64,000 nucleotides of DNA from Algicella marina (lineage in GTDB: Bacteria > Pseudomonadota > Alphaproteobacteria > Rhodobacterales > Rhodobacteraceae), in the NCBI RefSeq assembly GCF_009931615.1, contig NZ_CP046620.1, positions 759,501-823,500 on the forward strand. Reading direction: 5' to 3'. The notes under the pieces were generated by a model that did not search any database, was not told where the DNA came from, and saw only the letters and a list, made by a program, of their open reading frames with translations. Within the stretch, counting starts at the first letter, position 1. Each line of letters begins with the position of its first letter. Positions 9,047 through 17,631 of this stretch are shown in pieces. The translations under genes were made by a program, and so were the position numbers.

Positions 9047-9694
9047 TCACGGCAGGTTCAGCAGCGCTTCGGCTATCAGGGCGCCGGCGTTGCCACCATC
9101 GATAACCCGCGTCTTGGTTCGCGGTGCGATCCGTCGGGCGGCTCCGGCGAGGACGGCCCCGAGCAGGACCACCGTGCGTGCGCCATCTGTCGCCAGTTCC
9201 GCAGTGGCGGCGAGCAGCAAACGGTCCAGTTCCGTCTTGTCGCCTTCGCGATAGGCAGAGGGAGCGTCGAACGCGCGCCAGCCGACGCAATCCGTTTTCA
9301 GGTCACAATGGGTCAACGTCTCTTCATAGAGGGGAACCAGAGAGGCTCCGAGGGTGATAAAGCCCAATGGACCGCCGCAAAGGCGGGCAAGAGAGATTGA
9401 GGCCTCCGTCATACCGACGACGGGGATGGAGAGGCTGCCGCGCAGCTCAGTCAGGGCGGTGTCAAAAGACACCGCGAGCATGATGGCGTCCGCATTGTTC
9501 ATGTGCTCGTGAGCTGCGGTGAGTACGCCTTGGTGGGCCAGCGCGTTGTCCTCGGCCGAGCGGATGATCGGCGGGCCGTCTTCGGGGGTCACGGGAATGA
9601 CATGTGCGCGGTTGCAGAGGGTGCTGGCCATCTCATCCGCGACGGTACGGGTAACGTACGCTGTGGTGTTGGCATTTAGGCAAAGGATGCGCAT
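9047..9694 (-). CDS. Asp/Glu/hydantoin racemase-family protein lacking catalytic cysteines (paralog 2)
   Basis: A 215-residue protein of the Asp/Glu/hydantoin racemase superfamily. The N-terminus MRILCLNANTT is the family's opening strand, with conserved blocks at IPVVGMTEA and the C-terminal substrate loop. The two catalytic cysteine positions appear as Ser76 (AVSFD) and Ala180 (LLGAVLAG), so ordinary two-base racemisation is not expected. It abuts the stop of the preceding paralog with no spacer and is the last gene of an eight-gene operon. Its role is unknown; a divergent isomerase or non-racemase activity on the operon substrate is possible. Confidence 0.75.
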   Translation of the reverse strand: MRILCLNANTTAYVTRTVADEMASTLCNRAHVIPVTPEDGPPIIRSAEDNALAHQGVLTAAHEHMNNADAIMLAVSFDTALTELRGSLSIPVVGMTEASISLARLCGGPLGFITLGASLVPLYEETLTHCDLKTDCVGWRAFDAPSAYREGDKTELDRLLLAATAELATDGARTVVLLGAVLAGAARRIAPRTKTRVIDGGNAGALIAEALLNLP

Positions 9695-10438
9695 TCACCC
9701 GTCACCCTCAAACTGGGCGGCAAGGGCGGCGGGCAAGCCAGTGGTCGCCTTGCCGGGCGGGCGACGGTAGGAGCCCTTCGACGCGCCGTCGGGGGCCAGC
9801 AAGGCGAGGGTTTCGGCCTGTCGGACGGCACAGGCGACCGGATCGATCAGCACGGCCGGAACCTCCTCGGCAATTTCACTAGCGAGGCCGGCAAGCGGGG
9901 CACCGCCGAGAATGACACAGTCTGCTCCGCCGGCGGCCGCTTCCTGCGCGAGGCGTGTAAGTTCTGCGCGCATGTCGACCTTGAGGTTGCCGAGACTGCC
10001 GCTCTGCCGTTCCGGCGCGTGGAAGCCGCTGAGGCGGCTTTGCACACCGGCAGCGGCGACGGAGAGGGCGTACCAGGCAATCATATCGGGCGTGAATGTG
10101 ACGATGGCGAAACGCTCCCCCAGCATGCAGGCCGTCAGGATTGCGGCTTCGGCGAGGCCGGTGACGGGCAGGTCGTAGAGTTCGCGGGCGGCATGGAGGC
10201 CGGGGTCGCCGAAGGCGGCGACGACGACAGCATCGACCTGATCCTGGTAGTCGGCGATTATTTCCAGCGTGATTGTGCCGGCAAACTGCGACTCTGCGCG
10301 GGAAGAGATGTAGGGAAATCCGCGGGTGGCGGTAACGGGGATGATTTCCGTTCCCGGCGAGGCCGCGAGGCGGGCGACTTCGGCCATGCCGTCAGTCATG
10401 CCGGTTGTCATATTGGGATTGAGCAGAAGGATTTTCAT
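9695..10438 (-). CDS. Hydantoin racemase-family protein lacking catalytic cysteines (paralog 1)
   Basis: A 247-residue protein resembling hydantoin/allantoin racemases: MKILLLNPN at the start, AFGDPGLHAAREL in the middle, and VILGGAPLAGLA near residue 180. In remembered HyuE sequences the two bases are cysteines in ACFGDPG and LGCAGM; here those positions are Ala75 and Gly179. The ATG at 10438 overlaps the amidase stop (ATGA) and begins exactly at the family start; a much longer upstream extension in this frame is antisense noise. The protein has about 25 extra C-terminal residues rich in Gly and Ala. Function remains open. Confidence 0.78.
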   Translation of the reverse strand: MKILLLNPNMTTGMTDGMAEVARLAASPGTEIIPVTATRGFPYISSRAESQFAGTITLEIIADYQDQVDAVVVAAFGDPGLHAARELYDLPVTGLAEAAILTACMLGERFAIVTFTPDMIAWYALSVAAAGVQSRLSGFHAPERQSGSLGNLKVDMRAELTRLAQEAAAGGADCVILGGAPLAGLASEIAEEVPAVLIDPVACAVRQAETLALLAPDGASKGSYRRPPGKATTGLPAALAAQFEGDG

Positions 10439-11847
10439 GCGGCCTCGTCGGGGAAGGGTGCCGAAGTCAGTCCGGCGGAAAGAAAGATTGATTCGAAGTG
10501 GCGAGCGGCGGCGAGAACGCTCCGGTCTGCGCCGACGCGGGCGATGATCTGGAGACCGAACGGCAGGCCCCGCGGATTGCTGCCGCAGGGCAACGACAGG
10601 GCCGGGGAACGCGCGTGGTTCATTTGCGGGGTGAAGACGGCGTGGTCGCGAGGGCTGGCGGGTCTTCCACCGATGGACTCCGGCCCTGGACGACCCAGCG
10701 GCCATGCAGCGCAGGGCGTTGTCGGGCAGAGCAGCAGATCGTAACGGGTGAAGAACGCCGCGAGGGCGGTACGCATGGCGCGTCCGGCATCGAGCGCGCG
10801 GGCGACGGCGGTGCCGGGGAGGGCGAGACCCTGTTCAATCTGGGTGCCTATGTCGGGGTCAAAGAGTTCGGGGCGCGATTTCCATTTCTGGCCGTGGAGG
10901 GCCGCGAGACCTGCGAACTGCAGCGGCATGAGTGCACCTTCGTTCCCGCCGTCGGGCCAGTCGGGCGCGGCGTCGTGGATTACGACACCAGCGGAACGCA
11001 AGGCATCTATGGCGGCGAGGGTGACAGCGGTGGCATCAGCGTCCATTGCCACGTCGCGCCCCATGCGGGGCGCAAAGGCGATGCGGAGGGACCGGGATTC
11101 CTCCGCTGGCGCAAGTGTGAGCCGGCTGATGACATCGCGTTCCTCGGCGCCAACCAATGTTTCGAACAGCAGAGAGAGGTCGGCGGCGGTTCGGGCCATG
11201 GGGGCGATAGTGCAGATGTCCCAGAACGGTTCCGGAAAGCCGGGTCCGTAGGGAATGGCACCCTGCGACGGTTTGAAACCGATGACGCCGCAGTGGGCTG
11301 CGGGCCTGCGGCCGGAGCCGCCGCCATCGGTGCCGAGGGCGAGGGGAACAATACCGTCGGCGAGGGCCGCCGCGGATCCGCCGGAGGAGCCGCCGGGGGT
11401 AAGGTCCTTGTCCAGCGGGTTGCGGGTGGTGCCGTAGAGTGGCGTATTGGTAACGCCCTTGCAGGCGAATTCGGAGCAGGTGGAGATGCCGAGGATCAGG
11501 GCTCCGGCGGCGCGAAGGCGGGCCGTGGCGATGGCGTCTTCCGGTGCGATGTGATCTTCGAACAGGCGTGACCCTTGGGTTACGCGCCTGTCTTTTACCC
11601 AGATGTTGTCCTTGATCACGACCGGCACGCCCGCGAGGGGCAGGGCTTCGCCAGCGGCAATGCGCTGTGTCAGGGCAGCGGCCTCGGCACGGATCGGTGC
11701 GGCTTCGATCCGGGTCAGGGCATTGATTGTGGGATTACGCTCCGCCGCTCGGGCGAGCGCCGCTTCGGCCAGATCGAGGGGCTCGATCTGGCCGGCAGCC
11801 ACGGCGGCGGCAATGGCGGAGGCGGACTGATCAAGCAAGGTGGTCAT
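10435..11847 (-). CDS. Amidase (amidase-signature family)
   Basis: A 470-residue amidase-signature hydrolase. The Ser-cisSer-Lys triad elements are visible: VVIKDNI (Lys), GGSSGGSAAA (cis-Ser) and GTDGGGSGRRPA (nucleophile Ser). It would hydrolyse a carboxamide, plausibly the half-amide released by the upstream ring-opening enzyme. The start at 11847 (MTTLL) is preferred because it overlaps the deacetylase-family stop as ATGA; an ATG at 11859 would add four residues. Substrate is not fixed by sequence, as this family is broad. Confidence 0.85.
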   Translation of the reverse strand: MTTLLDQSASAIAAAVAAGQIEPLDLAEAALARAAERNPTINALTRIEAAPIRAEAAALTQRIAAGEALPLAGVPVVIKDNIWVKDRRVTQGSRLFEDHIAPEDAIATARLRAAGALILGISTCSEFACKGVTNTPLYGTTRNPLDKDLTPGGSSGGSAAALADGIVPLALGTDGGGSGRRPAAHCGVIGFKPSQGAIPYGPGFPEPFWDICTIAPMARTAADLSLLFETLVGAEERDVISRLTLAPAEESRSLRIAFAPRMGRDVAMDADATAVTLAAIDALRSAGVVIHDAAPDWPDGGNEGALMPLQFAGLAALHGQKWKSRPELFDPDIGTQIEQGLALPGTAVARALDAGRAMRTALAAFFTRYDLLLCPTTPCAAWPLGRPGPESIGGRPASPRDHAVFTPQMNHARSPALSLPCGSNPRGLPFGLQIIARVGADRSVLAAARHFESIFLSAGLTSAPFPDEAA

Positions 11848-12755
11848 GCGGGCTTCCATTCCGGCAGGCCGGAGGCGCGCCGCCAACACGCGGCGATCTG
11901 GGCACGGGTGGCGAACCAGACGCCGCCTTTGGCGACCATGTGGGCAAGCAGAGTTTCGAGACCAGCTATGCGGGCGGGACGGCCAATGATGCGCAGGTGA
12001 AGACCGATGGAGAGCATTCGGGCCTCGGTGGCACCCTCGGCCCAGAGACGCTCGAACGCGGCGATGCTGTAACGGGCGAAGTCCTCGGCATGGGTGAAGG
12101 AGCCGCCGGGTTGGAAGCGCATGTCGTTGGTATCGAAAGCATAGGGAATGATTACATGGGGCCTGTCGCTGACAGTGTCGATCCGTGGCACGTCATCGTC
12201 ATAAGCATCTGAATCATAGGCGAATCCACCGTGCTCGCCCAGCAGCCGGCGGGTGTTGGGCGACGCGGCGGAGCGTGTGTGCCAGCCTTGCGGTGGCTGC
12301 CCGGACGCCGCAGCAATGACGGCGTGGGTGCGGGCGATGATCGCACGTTCTTCTGCCTCATCCATGCCGGCATGGGATTCCCATCGCCAGCCGTGACACG
12401 AGATTTCGTGGCCCCGCGCGACGGCGTCGGCGAGAAGCCACGGCAGGCGCTCGGCCGCGCGACCACAGGTGGAAAAGGTGGCGGGGATATCATGGGCGGC
12501 GAGCGCATCGGCGATGCGGCGATAGCCCTGACGGGGGCCGTAGGCGAAATGGCTTTCCAGACATGGATCCGGTGCCCCGATCACCTCTTCCCTCGCCTCG
12601 TAGATGGATTCGTTGCGCATGTCGCCATCGGCGACGGATAGCTCGGCGCCTTCCTCGACGTTGACGACGACGGAGACGGCAAGGCGCGCACTGTCAGGCC
12701 ATGGTGGTGGCGGAGCGCTACTCTGATACCCGCGAAGGTCCCGGCGATCGATCAT
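11844..12755 (-). CDS. PuuE-type hydrolase (polysaccharide-deacetylase fold; allantoinase/cyclic-imide hydrolase-like)
   Basis: A 303-residue protein of the NodB/polysaccharide-deacetylase fold, in the subgroup containing PuuE allantoinase and cyclic imide hydrolase. The supporting features are VNVEEGAE near residue 32, and the zinc-type motif H-x4-H in GHEISCHGWRWESH. This subgroup opens cyclic amide or ureide rings rather than deacetylating glycans. It sits between transporter genes and an amidase in one operon (ATGA overlaps on both sides), which fits ring opening followed by amide cleavage. Whether the ring is an imide, hydantoin or ureide is unknown. Confidence 0.78.
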   Translation of the reverse strand: MIDRRDLRGYQSSAPPPPWPDSARLAVSVVVNVEEGAELSVADGDMRNESIYEAREEVIGAPDPCLESHFAYGPRQGYRRIADALAAHDIPATFSTCGRAAERLPWLLADAVARGHEISCHGWRWESHAGMDEAEERAIIARTHAVIAAASGQPPQGWHTRSAASPNTRRLLGEHGGFAYDSDAYDDDVPRIDTVSDRPHVIIPYAFDTNDMRFQPGGSFTHAEDFARYSIAAFERLWAEGATEARMLSIGLHLRIIGRPARIAGLETLLAHMVAKGGVWFATRAQIAACWRRASGLPEWKPA

Positions 12756-13552
12756 CCCTGGATCATCCGGTTAAGACCGACGGTTCGGGCTCCGACCATC
12801 AGGGCGACGAGGGCAAGCAGGATAAGGCCTGTGGACATCGCGGCGATCGATGGATCCGGCTGCTCCTCCAGATACTGAAGCATCTTGATGGGAAGGGTCT
12901 TGTTGCGGGCATCGGTGAGAAAGATCGAGATCGGATAATTATCCATCGAGGCGAGAAAGGCGAAGAGGCTGGCGGTGAGGAATGCGGGCGCAAGTCCCGG
13001 AATCAGCACCTTGACCACGGCCATCGGATAGCTGAGGCCGAGGGTGCGGGCGGCGTCGATCAGCGAGAAGTCGAACGCGCCCATGGCGGCAAGCAGGGTC
13101 CGCATGACGAACGGCAGTGTGATGACGATATGGCCGATCAGAAGGCTCCAATAGGCGTCACGCAGACCGATTTCACGCAGGAACTGCAGAAGGGCGACAC
13201 CGACCACGAGACCGGGCATCATCAGCGGTGAGACCGAGAAGGTTGCGATCGCCTGCCTTCCGGGGAAGCGACCGCGGGCGACGGCCATGGCGGCGGCGGT
13301 GCCGAGGACCAGGCTGAGGAGGGTGGAGACGGCGGCGAGGTTGAGTGACAGCATCACGGCATCATAGAGTCCCGAGCGGCGGGTCATCGCTTCGTACCAT
13401 CGGAAGGACCAGCCTGTCGGCGGAAGAGTGTACACAGAACTGTCGCTGAACGAGACGGCGACCGTCAGAACCAGTGGCAACATCAGGAAGACGACGACGA
13501 AGGCGGCCATGGCCCACGCGAACCAGCGGGCGAAGAGGTCGGTGCGAGTCAT
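12752..13552 (-). CDS. Spermidine/putrescine-type ABC transporter permease (PotC-like)
   Basis: A 266-residue inner-membrane permease of the PotC type with about six membrane helices, the first at about residues 10-32. The EAA-like loop is recognisable around LIDAARTLGLS. The ATG at 13552 overlaps the stop of the partner permease (ATGA). A longer open frame reaching 14206 reads antisense-like sequence through the partner gene and is not the real start. It forms a heterodimer with the 13549-14379 product. Confidence 0.87.
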   Translation of the reverse strand: MTRTDLFARWFAWAMAAFVVVFLMLPLVLTVAVSFSDSSVYTLPPTGWSFRWYEAMTRRSGLYDAVMLSLNLAAVSTLLSLVLGTAAAMAVARGRFPGRQAIATFSVSPLMMPGLVVGVALLQFLREIGLRDAYWSLLIGHIVITLPFVMRTLLAAMGAFDFSLIDAARTLGLSYPMAVVKVLIPGLAPAFLTASLFAFLASMDNYPISIFLTDARNKTLPIKMLQYLEEQPDPSIAAMSTGLILLALVALMVGARTVGLNRMIQG

Positions 13553-14379
13553 GCGCGGCCTCCTGACACGCGGGACGCCAGCCAGCTTGAACCGACGACG
13601 ACGGCGACCGCGATCAGCAGAAGAATGGCGGAAATCGTGGAGCCGGTCTGCTCGTCTCGCAAGTAAAGGAAGGACCGCGCGATCAGCATGGAGAGTGTCT
13701 GCTGGCGTTCTCCAACGATTAGACTGGGGATGACGTACATCGACACGGCCAGCGAGAACGTGAATGCGGAGCCGGCGATGATGCCGGGCAGGGTGAGCGG
13801 AAGGGTGACGCGGAAGAAGCGGAAGAAAGGCCCGGCACCGAGGGTGGCGGCAGCCTCTGTCAGTGCGCCATCGATCTGACGGATGACGGCATAGATCGGC
13901 AGGACCATGAAAGGCAGGAAGACGTTGGCGGCACCGATGATGAGGGCGGTTTCGGTAAACAGCATCCGCACCGGCTCCTCGGTGATGCCGAGAGCCATGA
14001 GCGTTTGGTTCAACAGGCCGTTGGAGCGGAAGAGGATCGACCAAGCGAAGGCCTTGACGATGACGCCGACTGAGAGCGGCAGGATCATCGCGACAAGGAT
14101 CAGCGTCTGGGCAAGCCCACGGGCTCGGGCGAGGGCGAAGGCTGTTGGATAAGCAAGTGCGAGCGACAGTAGGGTTGTGAGCAAAGCGACACGGAGGGTG
14201 CGCCACAAGACGGTGAGATCATAGCTGTCAGTAAAGAAGTCGACATAGGCAGAGAGGGAGAATCCGGCCGGTCCCTGAAAGCTCTTCAGCAAGAGGATGA
14301 TGAGAGGCAGGGCGTAGAGGGCAGCGAGATAGAGCAGCCCCGGCGCGGCAAGGAGGGCGAAACGATCTACACGCCTCAC
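13549..14379 (-). CDS. Spermidine/putrescine-type ABC transporter permease (PotB-like)
   Basis: A 276-residue PotB-type permease. It has an N-terminal helix (LAAPGLLYLAALYALPLIIL), further helices, and the coupling loop TEAAATLGAGPFFRFF. It begins with GTG at 14379, whose last bases are shared with the ATPase stop (GTGA), so it is translationally coupled to the ATPase gene. It belongs to the same importer as its neighbours. Confidence 0.87.
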   Translation of the reverse strand: MRRVDRFALLAAPGLLYLAALYALPLIILLLKSFQGPAGFSLSAYVDFFTDSYDLTVLWRTLRVALLTTLLSLALAYPTAFALARARGLAQTLILVAMILPLSVGVIVKAFAWSILFRSNGLLNQTLMALGITEEPVRMLFTETALIIGAANVFLPFMVLPIYAVIRQIDGALTEAAATLGAGPFFRFFRVTLPLTLPGIIAGSAFTFSLAVSMYVIPSLIVGERQQTLSMLIARSFLYLRDEQTGSTISAILLLIAVAVVVGSSWLASRVSGGRA

Positions 14380-15437
14380 GCCGGAACCTCATAGACCAAG
14401 GTGTTTTCAGGTGCCCAGCCAAGTGTGAGCTTCTGGCCCGGAGTGATGCCGGAAACGGTGCCGGGGAGTTCACAAAGCAGACGGTCGTCACCTTCGGATC
14501 GACAGTGAACATGAGTTTTCGAGCCGAGGATCATCACGTCGGCTACTTCTGCGGACAGCGTGATCGGAGCATCGCCGAGAGTGATGTTTTCGGGCCGGAC
14601 GCCGATAAGCAAGGGCGTGCCGTCTGGAATCGGGTCGGGCAAGGGGAGGGTGCCGTAAGCTGTCTCGGCCGAATTGCCGCGGGCGGTGGCGTGGATACGG
14701 GTAGAGAGGCCGACGAAATCGAGCGCAAAAGGTGTGGCGGGCCGGGCGTAGAGTTCGGCCGGTGCGGTAAACTGCTCAATCCGGCCTTCGTTCATCACGG
14801 CGATGCGGTGGGACACGGCGAGAGCTTCTTCCTGATCGTGGGTGACGAAGATGGCTGTGATCCCGCGATCACGCAACAAAGTCTTCAATTCGACTTGCAT
14901 GGTTTCACGTAACTTTCGATCAAGTGCGGAGAACGGTTCATCCAGCAGGAGCAGATCCGGCTGAACGACGAGGGCGCGGGCGACCGCGACGCGCTGCTGT
15001 TGACCGCCGGAGAGTGCGGCAACGGGGCGGTCGGCGAATTCGGTCATGCGGACGAGATGGAGAGCCTCGGCTACACGGTCGGGGATGGTGGCCTTGTCGA
15101 CCTTTCGGGCACGCAGGCCGAAGGCGACGTTTTCGGCGACCTTGAGGTGGGGAAAGAGGGCGTAATTCTGGAAGACGACCGAGACGTTGCGCTTGTGGGC
15201 CGGAGTGCGGGTGACGTTTCGGGTGCCGATGGATATGTTGCCATCATCGGATGAAACGAGCCCGGCGATCAGGCGCAGGAGCGTGGTCTTGCCGCAGCCG
15301 GACGGGCCGAGGAGGGAGACCAGCTCCCCCCTGGCGACGGAGAAGTCCAACCCGTCGATTACGCGAGTACCGTGGTAGCTCTTGGAGAGGCCCACGGCGT
15401 CGAGGTATCGTGCCGTGGGAGTGGTAGCATTGGTCAT
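14376..15437 (-). CDS. Spermidine/putrescine-type ABC transporter ATPase (PotA-like)
   Basis: A 353-residue importer ATPase. Walker A is GPSGCGKTT (about residue 44), the signature LSGGQQQRVAVARAL and Walker B LLLLDEPFSALD follow, and a TOBE-type regulatory domain occupies the C-terminus (VRPENITLGD). The start overlaps the binding-protein stop by one base (TGATG), and the end overlaps the permease GTG. Its position in an operon with catabolic hydrolases suggests uptake of the hydrolase substrate, not necessarily polyamines. Confidence 0.9.
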   Translation of the reverse strand: MTNATTPTARYLDAVGLSKSYHGTRVIDGLDFSVARGELVSLLGPSGCGKTTLLRLIAGLVSSDDGNISIGTRNVTRTPAHKRNVSVVFQNYALFPHLKVAENVAFGLRARKVDKATIPDRVAEALHLVRMTEFADRPVAALSGGQQQRVAVARALVVQPDLLLLDEPFSALDRKLRETMQVELKTLLRDRGITAIFVTHDQEEALAVSHRIAVMNEGRIEQFTAPAELYARPATPFALDFVGLSTRIHATARGNSAETAYGTLPLPDPIPDGTPLLIGVRPENITLGDAPITLSAEVADVMILGSKTHVHCRSEGDDRLLCELPGTVSGITPGQKLTLGWAPENTLVYEVPA

Positions 15438-16486
15438 CAGGCCGCCATCAGCTTGTCAAAACGTTCGATCCAGTCTGCGCGGTTGGCGCTGACGAAGGCC
15501 CAGTCGGGCGAGAAGATCGGAACGCCTTCAGGTGTCTTGGCTCCGGCGGAAACCGTGGTGTTGGCCGGGACGGAGGAGGCGAAATCGGCAATGGCGGCCT
15601 GCATGTCCGGACCGAGCATCTCGTTGACATAAGCTGCGGCGAGTTCGGGGTTCGGGCCGTCCTTGACGAGACAGATGCCCGACGGCATGGCGAAGATGCC
15701 TTCCGCCGGGGCGGCGAGATCGACCGGCACACCCTCGGCCTTGCGGGGAAGGGTGTAGGAGGAGAAGTTTCCGGACAGCATGGTGATTTCGCCCTGTTCG
15801 AGCAGGTTAAAGGCCTGACTCATGACGGCGTAGGTCGTCAGTACGTTGGGCTTGAGTTCGGCCAATTTGTCGAAGGCGGCGTCGATCTCGTACTGGGCCT
15901 CGGCGAAGGGTTTGCCGGTGGCGAGCATGGCGGCGGCGAACAGTGTCCAGCTGCCCTCCGTGTTCTGTAGTGAAGGGATGATGACCTTGCCGCTGGCCTC
16001 CGGTGCCCAGAGTGCTGACCAACTGGGAACGCCATCAATGGCGTCGCTGTTGTAGGCGACACCGGCCCACGGCTGCACGTAGTTGCACCACATGCCGTCC
16101 ATGTGGGTGGCGTCGGGGCGAAGGTCGGTCATGTTCGGGGCGGCATCGGGCGTGATCGGGGTGAGGAGATCCTCCTCTACAGCGAGAATCATAACGGGAT
16201 CGTCCATCTGGACAACGGAGAGGTAGGGCCTGTCCTTGTTGGCGCGCATCTTCTCGAGGTTGACGCTAGACTTGGTGCCTTCGAAAAGGATCTCAGCGCC
16301 GATGGTTTCCTTCATATGTGGCGCCACGATTTCTTCCATCCAGGCGGAGTGACTGCCGGCACAGCCGATAACGAGTTCGTTGGTCTGGGCGCGCAGGATG
16401 GTTGGCGCGGCGAGCGTGCCGGCCGCGGCGAAAGCGGAGGTACGGAGAAGGCTACGTCGTGTGAGGCCTGGGTTGAGAATGGTCAT
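15437..16486 (-). CDS. ABC transporter substrate-binding protein, PotD/family 1, Tat-type signal
   Basis: A 349-residue periplasmic binding protein and first gene of the operon. The N-terminus LTRRSLLRTSAFAAAG has twin arginines before a hydrophobic stretch, indicating Tat export and cleavage near ILRAQ. The ATG at 16486 is chosen; the longer frame would start inside the palindrome at 16514-16529. Unlike the other importer operons in the window, its stop overlaps the ATPase start, so there is no hairpin between them. The ligand is unknown. Confidence 0.87.
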   Translation of the reverse strand: MTILNPGLTRRSLLRTSAFAAAGTLAAPTILRAQTNELVIGCAGSHSAWMEEIVAPHMKETIGAEILFEGTKSSVNLEKMRANKDRPYLSVVQMDDPVMILAVEEDLLTPITPDAAPNMTDLRPDATHMDGMWCNYVQPWAGVAYNSDAIDGVPSWSALWAPEASGKVIIPSLQNTEGSWTLFAAAMLATGKPFAEAQYEIDAAFDKLAELKPNVLTTYAVMSQAFNLLEQGEITMLSGNFSSYTLPRKAEGVPVDLAAPAEGIFAMPSGICLVKDGPNPELAAAYVNEMLGPDMQAAIADFASSVPANTTVSAGAKTPEGVPIFSPDWAFVSANRADWIERFDKLMAA

Positions 16487-16513
16487 CTTTCGAGGGCTCC
16501 CTGTTGGATGAAA

Positions 16514-16529
16514 AAATGGCATGCCATTT
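16514..16529. promoter_or_regulatory. GntR operator before the minus-strand importer/amidase operon
   Basis: AAATGGCATGCCATTT is a perfect 16-bp palindrome 28 bases upstream of the binding-protein start. Its core TGGCATGCCA recurs at 17398-17407 upstream of the GntR gene, and 13 bases (AAATGGCATGCCA) are identical. The TGG-N4-CCA form is typical of FCD-type GntR regulators. Confidence 0.8.
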
Positions 16530-16647
16530 GTCGGAGCCTTCGGGGAATAGCCGGTGGATGGCAAGTTAAACTGCCATCGTGGCCAGCATCTGGATGCTTT
16601 TGTGGAGAATATGTGCAGAAAGCCCGCCCAAATCGCCTATTTGATGG

Positions 16648-17349
16648 TCAGAACTCTGCCTGCTGATCGCTTTGTTCCGAATCGGCGCGTAGGGCGGCGG
16701 CGACGGAGATGCCAGTATTCATCAGGTGGCCCGACCAGATTTCGCGGGCGGCGTCGGGATCGCGAGCTTCCAGGGATGCCATCAGCGCGCCGTGCTCCGA
16801 CACGGCCTGGTTCCAGCGTTCCGGGTTCATAATGGCCATGTAGCGGCCGCGCTGGGCCAGAAGCATGAGGCGGCGGTGGGCATTGGCCAGCACGGGATTG
16901 GCGGCGATGCGCAGGATGGCTGCGTGAACGGCGCTGTTGGCGGGAAAGTAGTCATCCAGGTTGCCGGTCTTGTGGAAGTGGACGATGCGCGCGTGCTGTT
17001 CCTGGAGTGCGTCGAGTTCGGTGTCTGTGATCCGTTCGGCGGCGCGGGAGGCGGCAATGCTTTCCATCCCGGAGATCACTTCGAAGAGATCTATGGCATC
17101 CTCGGCGGTGTAGGGCGCAACGCGCGCGCCGCGATTGCGGAAGATTTCCACAAGGCCGTCTTGCCTCAGAAGTTTCAGGGCTTCGCGCATCGGGGTTCGG
17201 GAGACGGACAGTTCGGCGCAGAGTTTCCGCTCCACTATATGTTGTCCGGGTGCCAATTGCCCCCTGATGACCATCTCCCGAAGTTTGTCGGCGACGTGTT
17301 CCGTGAGTGAAAGCGGTTCCTGCTCCGGGGTGTCCTGCATGTGATTCAC
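16648..17349 (-). CDS. GntR-family regulator, FCD subfamily
   Basis: A 233-residue transcription factor. The winged helix-turn-helix (LSVSRTPMREALKLLRQDGLVE) covers about residues 45-75, and the all-helical FCD ligand/metal domain follows (SAVHAAILR, SEHGALM). The GTG at 17349 is preferred because AAGGACG lies 6-7 bases before it; ATG 17340 is the alternative, while the upstream ATG at 17403 overlaps an operator. Identical TGGCATGCCA palindromes lie before this gene and before the binding-protein gene at 16486. It therefore probably autoregulates and controls the minus operon, and perhaps also the divergent plus-strand operon. Confidence 0.87.
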   Translation of the reverse strand: MNHMQDTPEQEPLSLTEHVADKLREMVIRGQLAPGQHIVERKLCAELSVSRTPMREALKLLRQDGLVEIFRNRGARVAPYTAEDAIDLFEVISGMESIAASRAAERITDTELDALQEQHARIVHFHKTGNLDDYFPANSAVHAAILRIAANPVLANAHRRLMLLAQRGRYMAIMNPERWNQAVSEHGALMASLEARDPDAAREIWSGHLMNTGISVAAALRADSEQSDQQAEF

Positions 17350-17394
17350 AGTGGCGTCCTTCGTAATCTGTGAATGCAATTCTAACGCGATTGC

Positions 17395-17407
17395 AAATGG
17401 CATGCCA
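17395..17407. promoter_or_regulatory. GntR operator in the divergent region
   Basis: AAATGGCATGCCA contains the same TGGCATGCCA palindrome as 16514-16529. It lies about 46 bases before the GntR start and about 225 bases before the plus-strand operon, so it could act on both directions. Confidence 0.75.
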
Positions 17408-17487
17408 ACTCATCCAGTTTCGTCGTAAGCCGTGTTCGGTGGGGCGACCTGATGTGCTGTAATTCTGGGCATCAAGGGCATCAATTA

Positions 17488-17504
17488 TGACTGATAATCA
17501 GTCA
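17488..17504. promoter_or_regulatory. Inverted repeat before the peptide-type importer operon
   Basis: TGACTGAT and ATCAGTCA form a perfect 8-bp inverted repeat around one A, within an A+T-rich promoter-like stretch 128 bases before the operon. It differs from the TGGCATGCCA sites, so it may bind another regulator. No matching regulator gene is evident. Confidence 0.5.
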
Positions 17505-17631
17505 AAATAGAAATACTGGCTATTTTTAAATCTTAAGTGCGTGCTGTGAGTTGACTCTCAGGGTGGATGGAATGCCATCGGACAGAGCTTGCAGAAAGCG
17601 GGCCGCCGGAAACCACAGGGGACCTTCATCA

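Noticed and set aside
10498-11571. A 357-codon plus-strand frame opposite the amidase
   Set aside because: Gly/Arg-rich antisense frame without motifs; the amidase on the minus strand has all catalytic elements.
12752-14206. A 484-codon minus-strand frame extending the PotC-like permease upstream
   Set aside because: The first part reads the partner permease in a wrong frame. The real start at 13552 overlaps the partner's stop as ATGA and begins with a proper first membrane helix.
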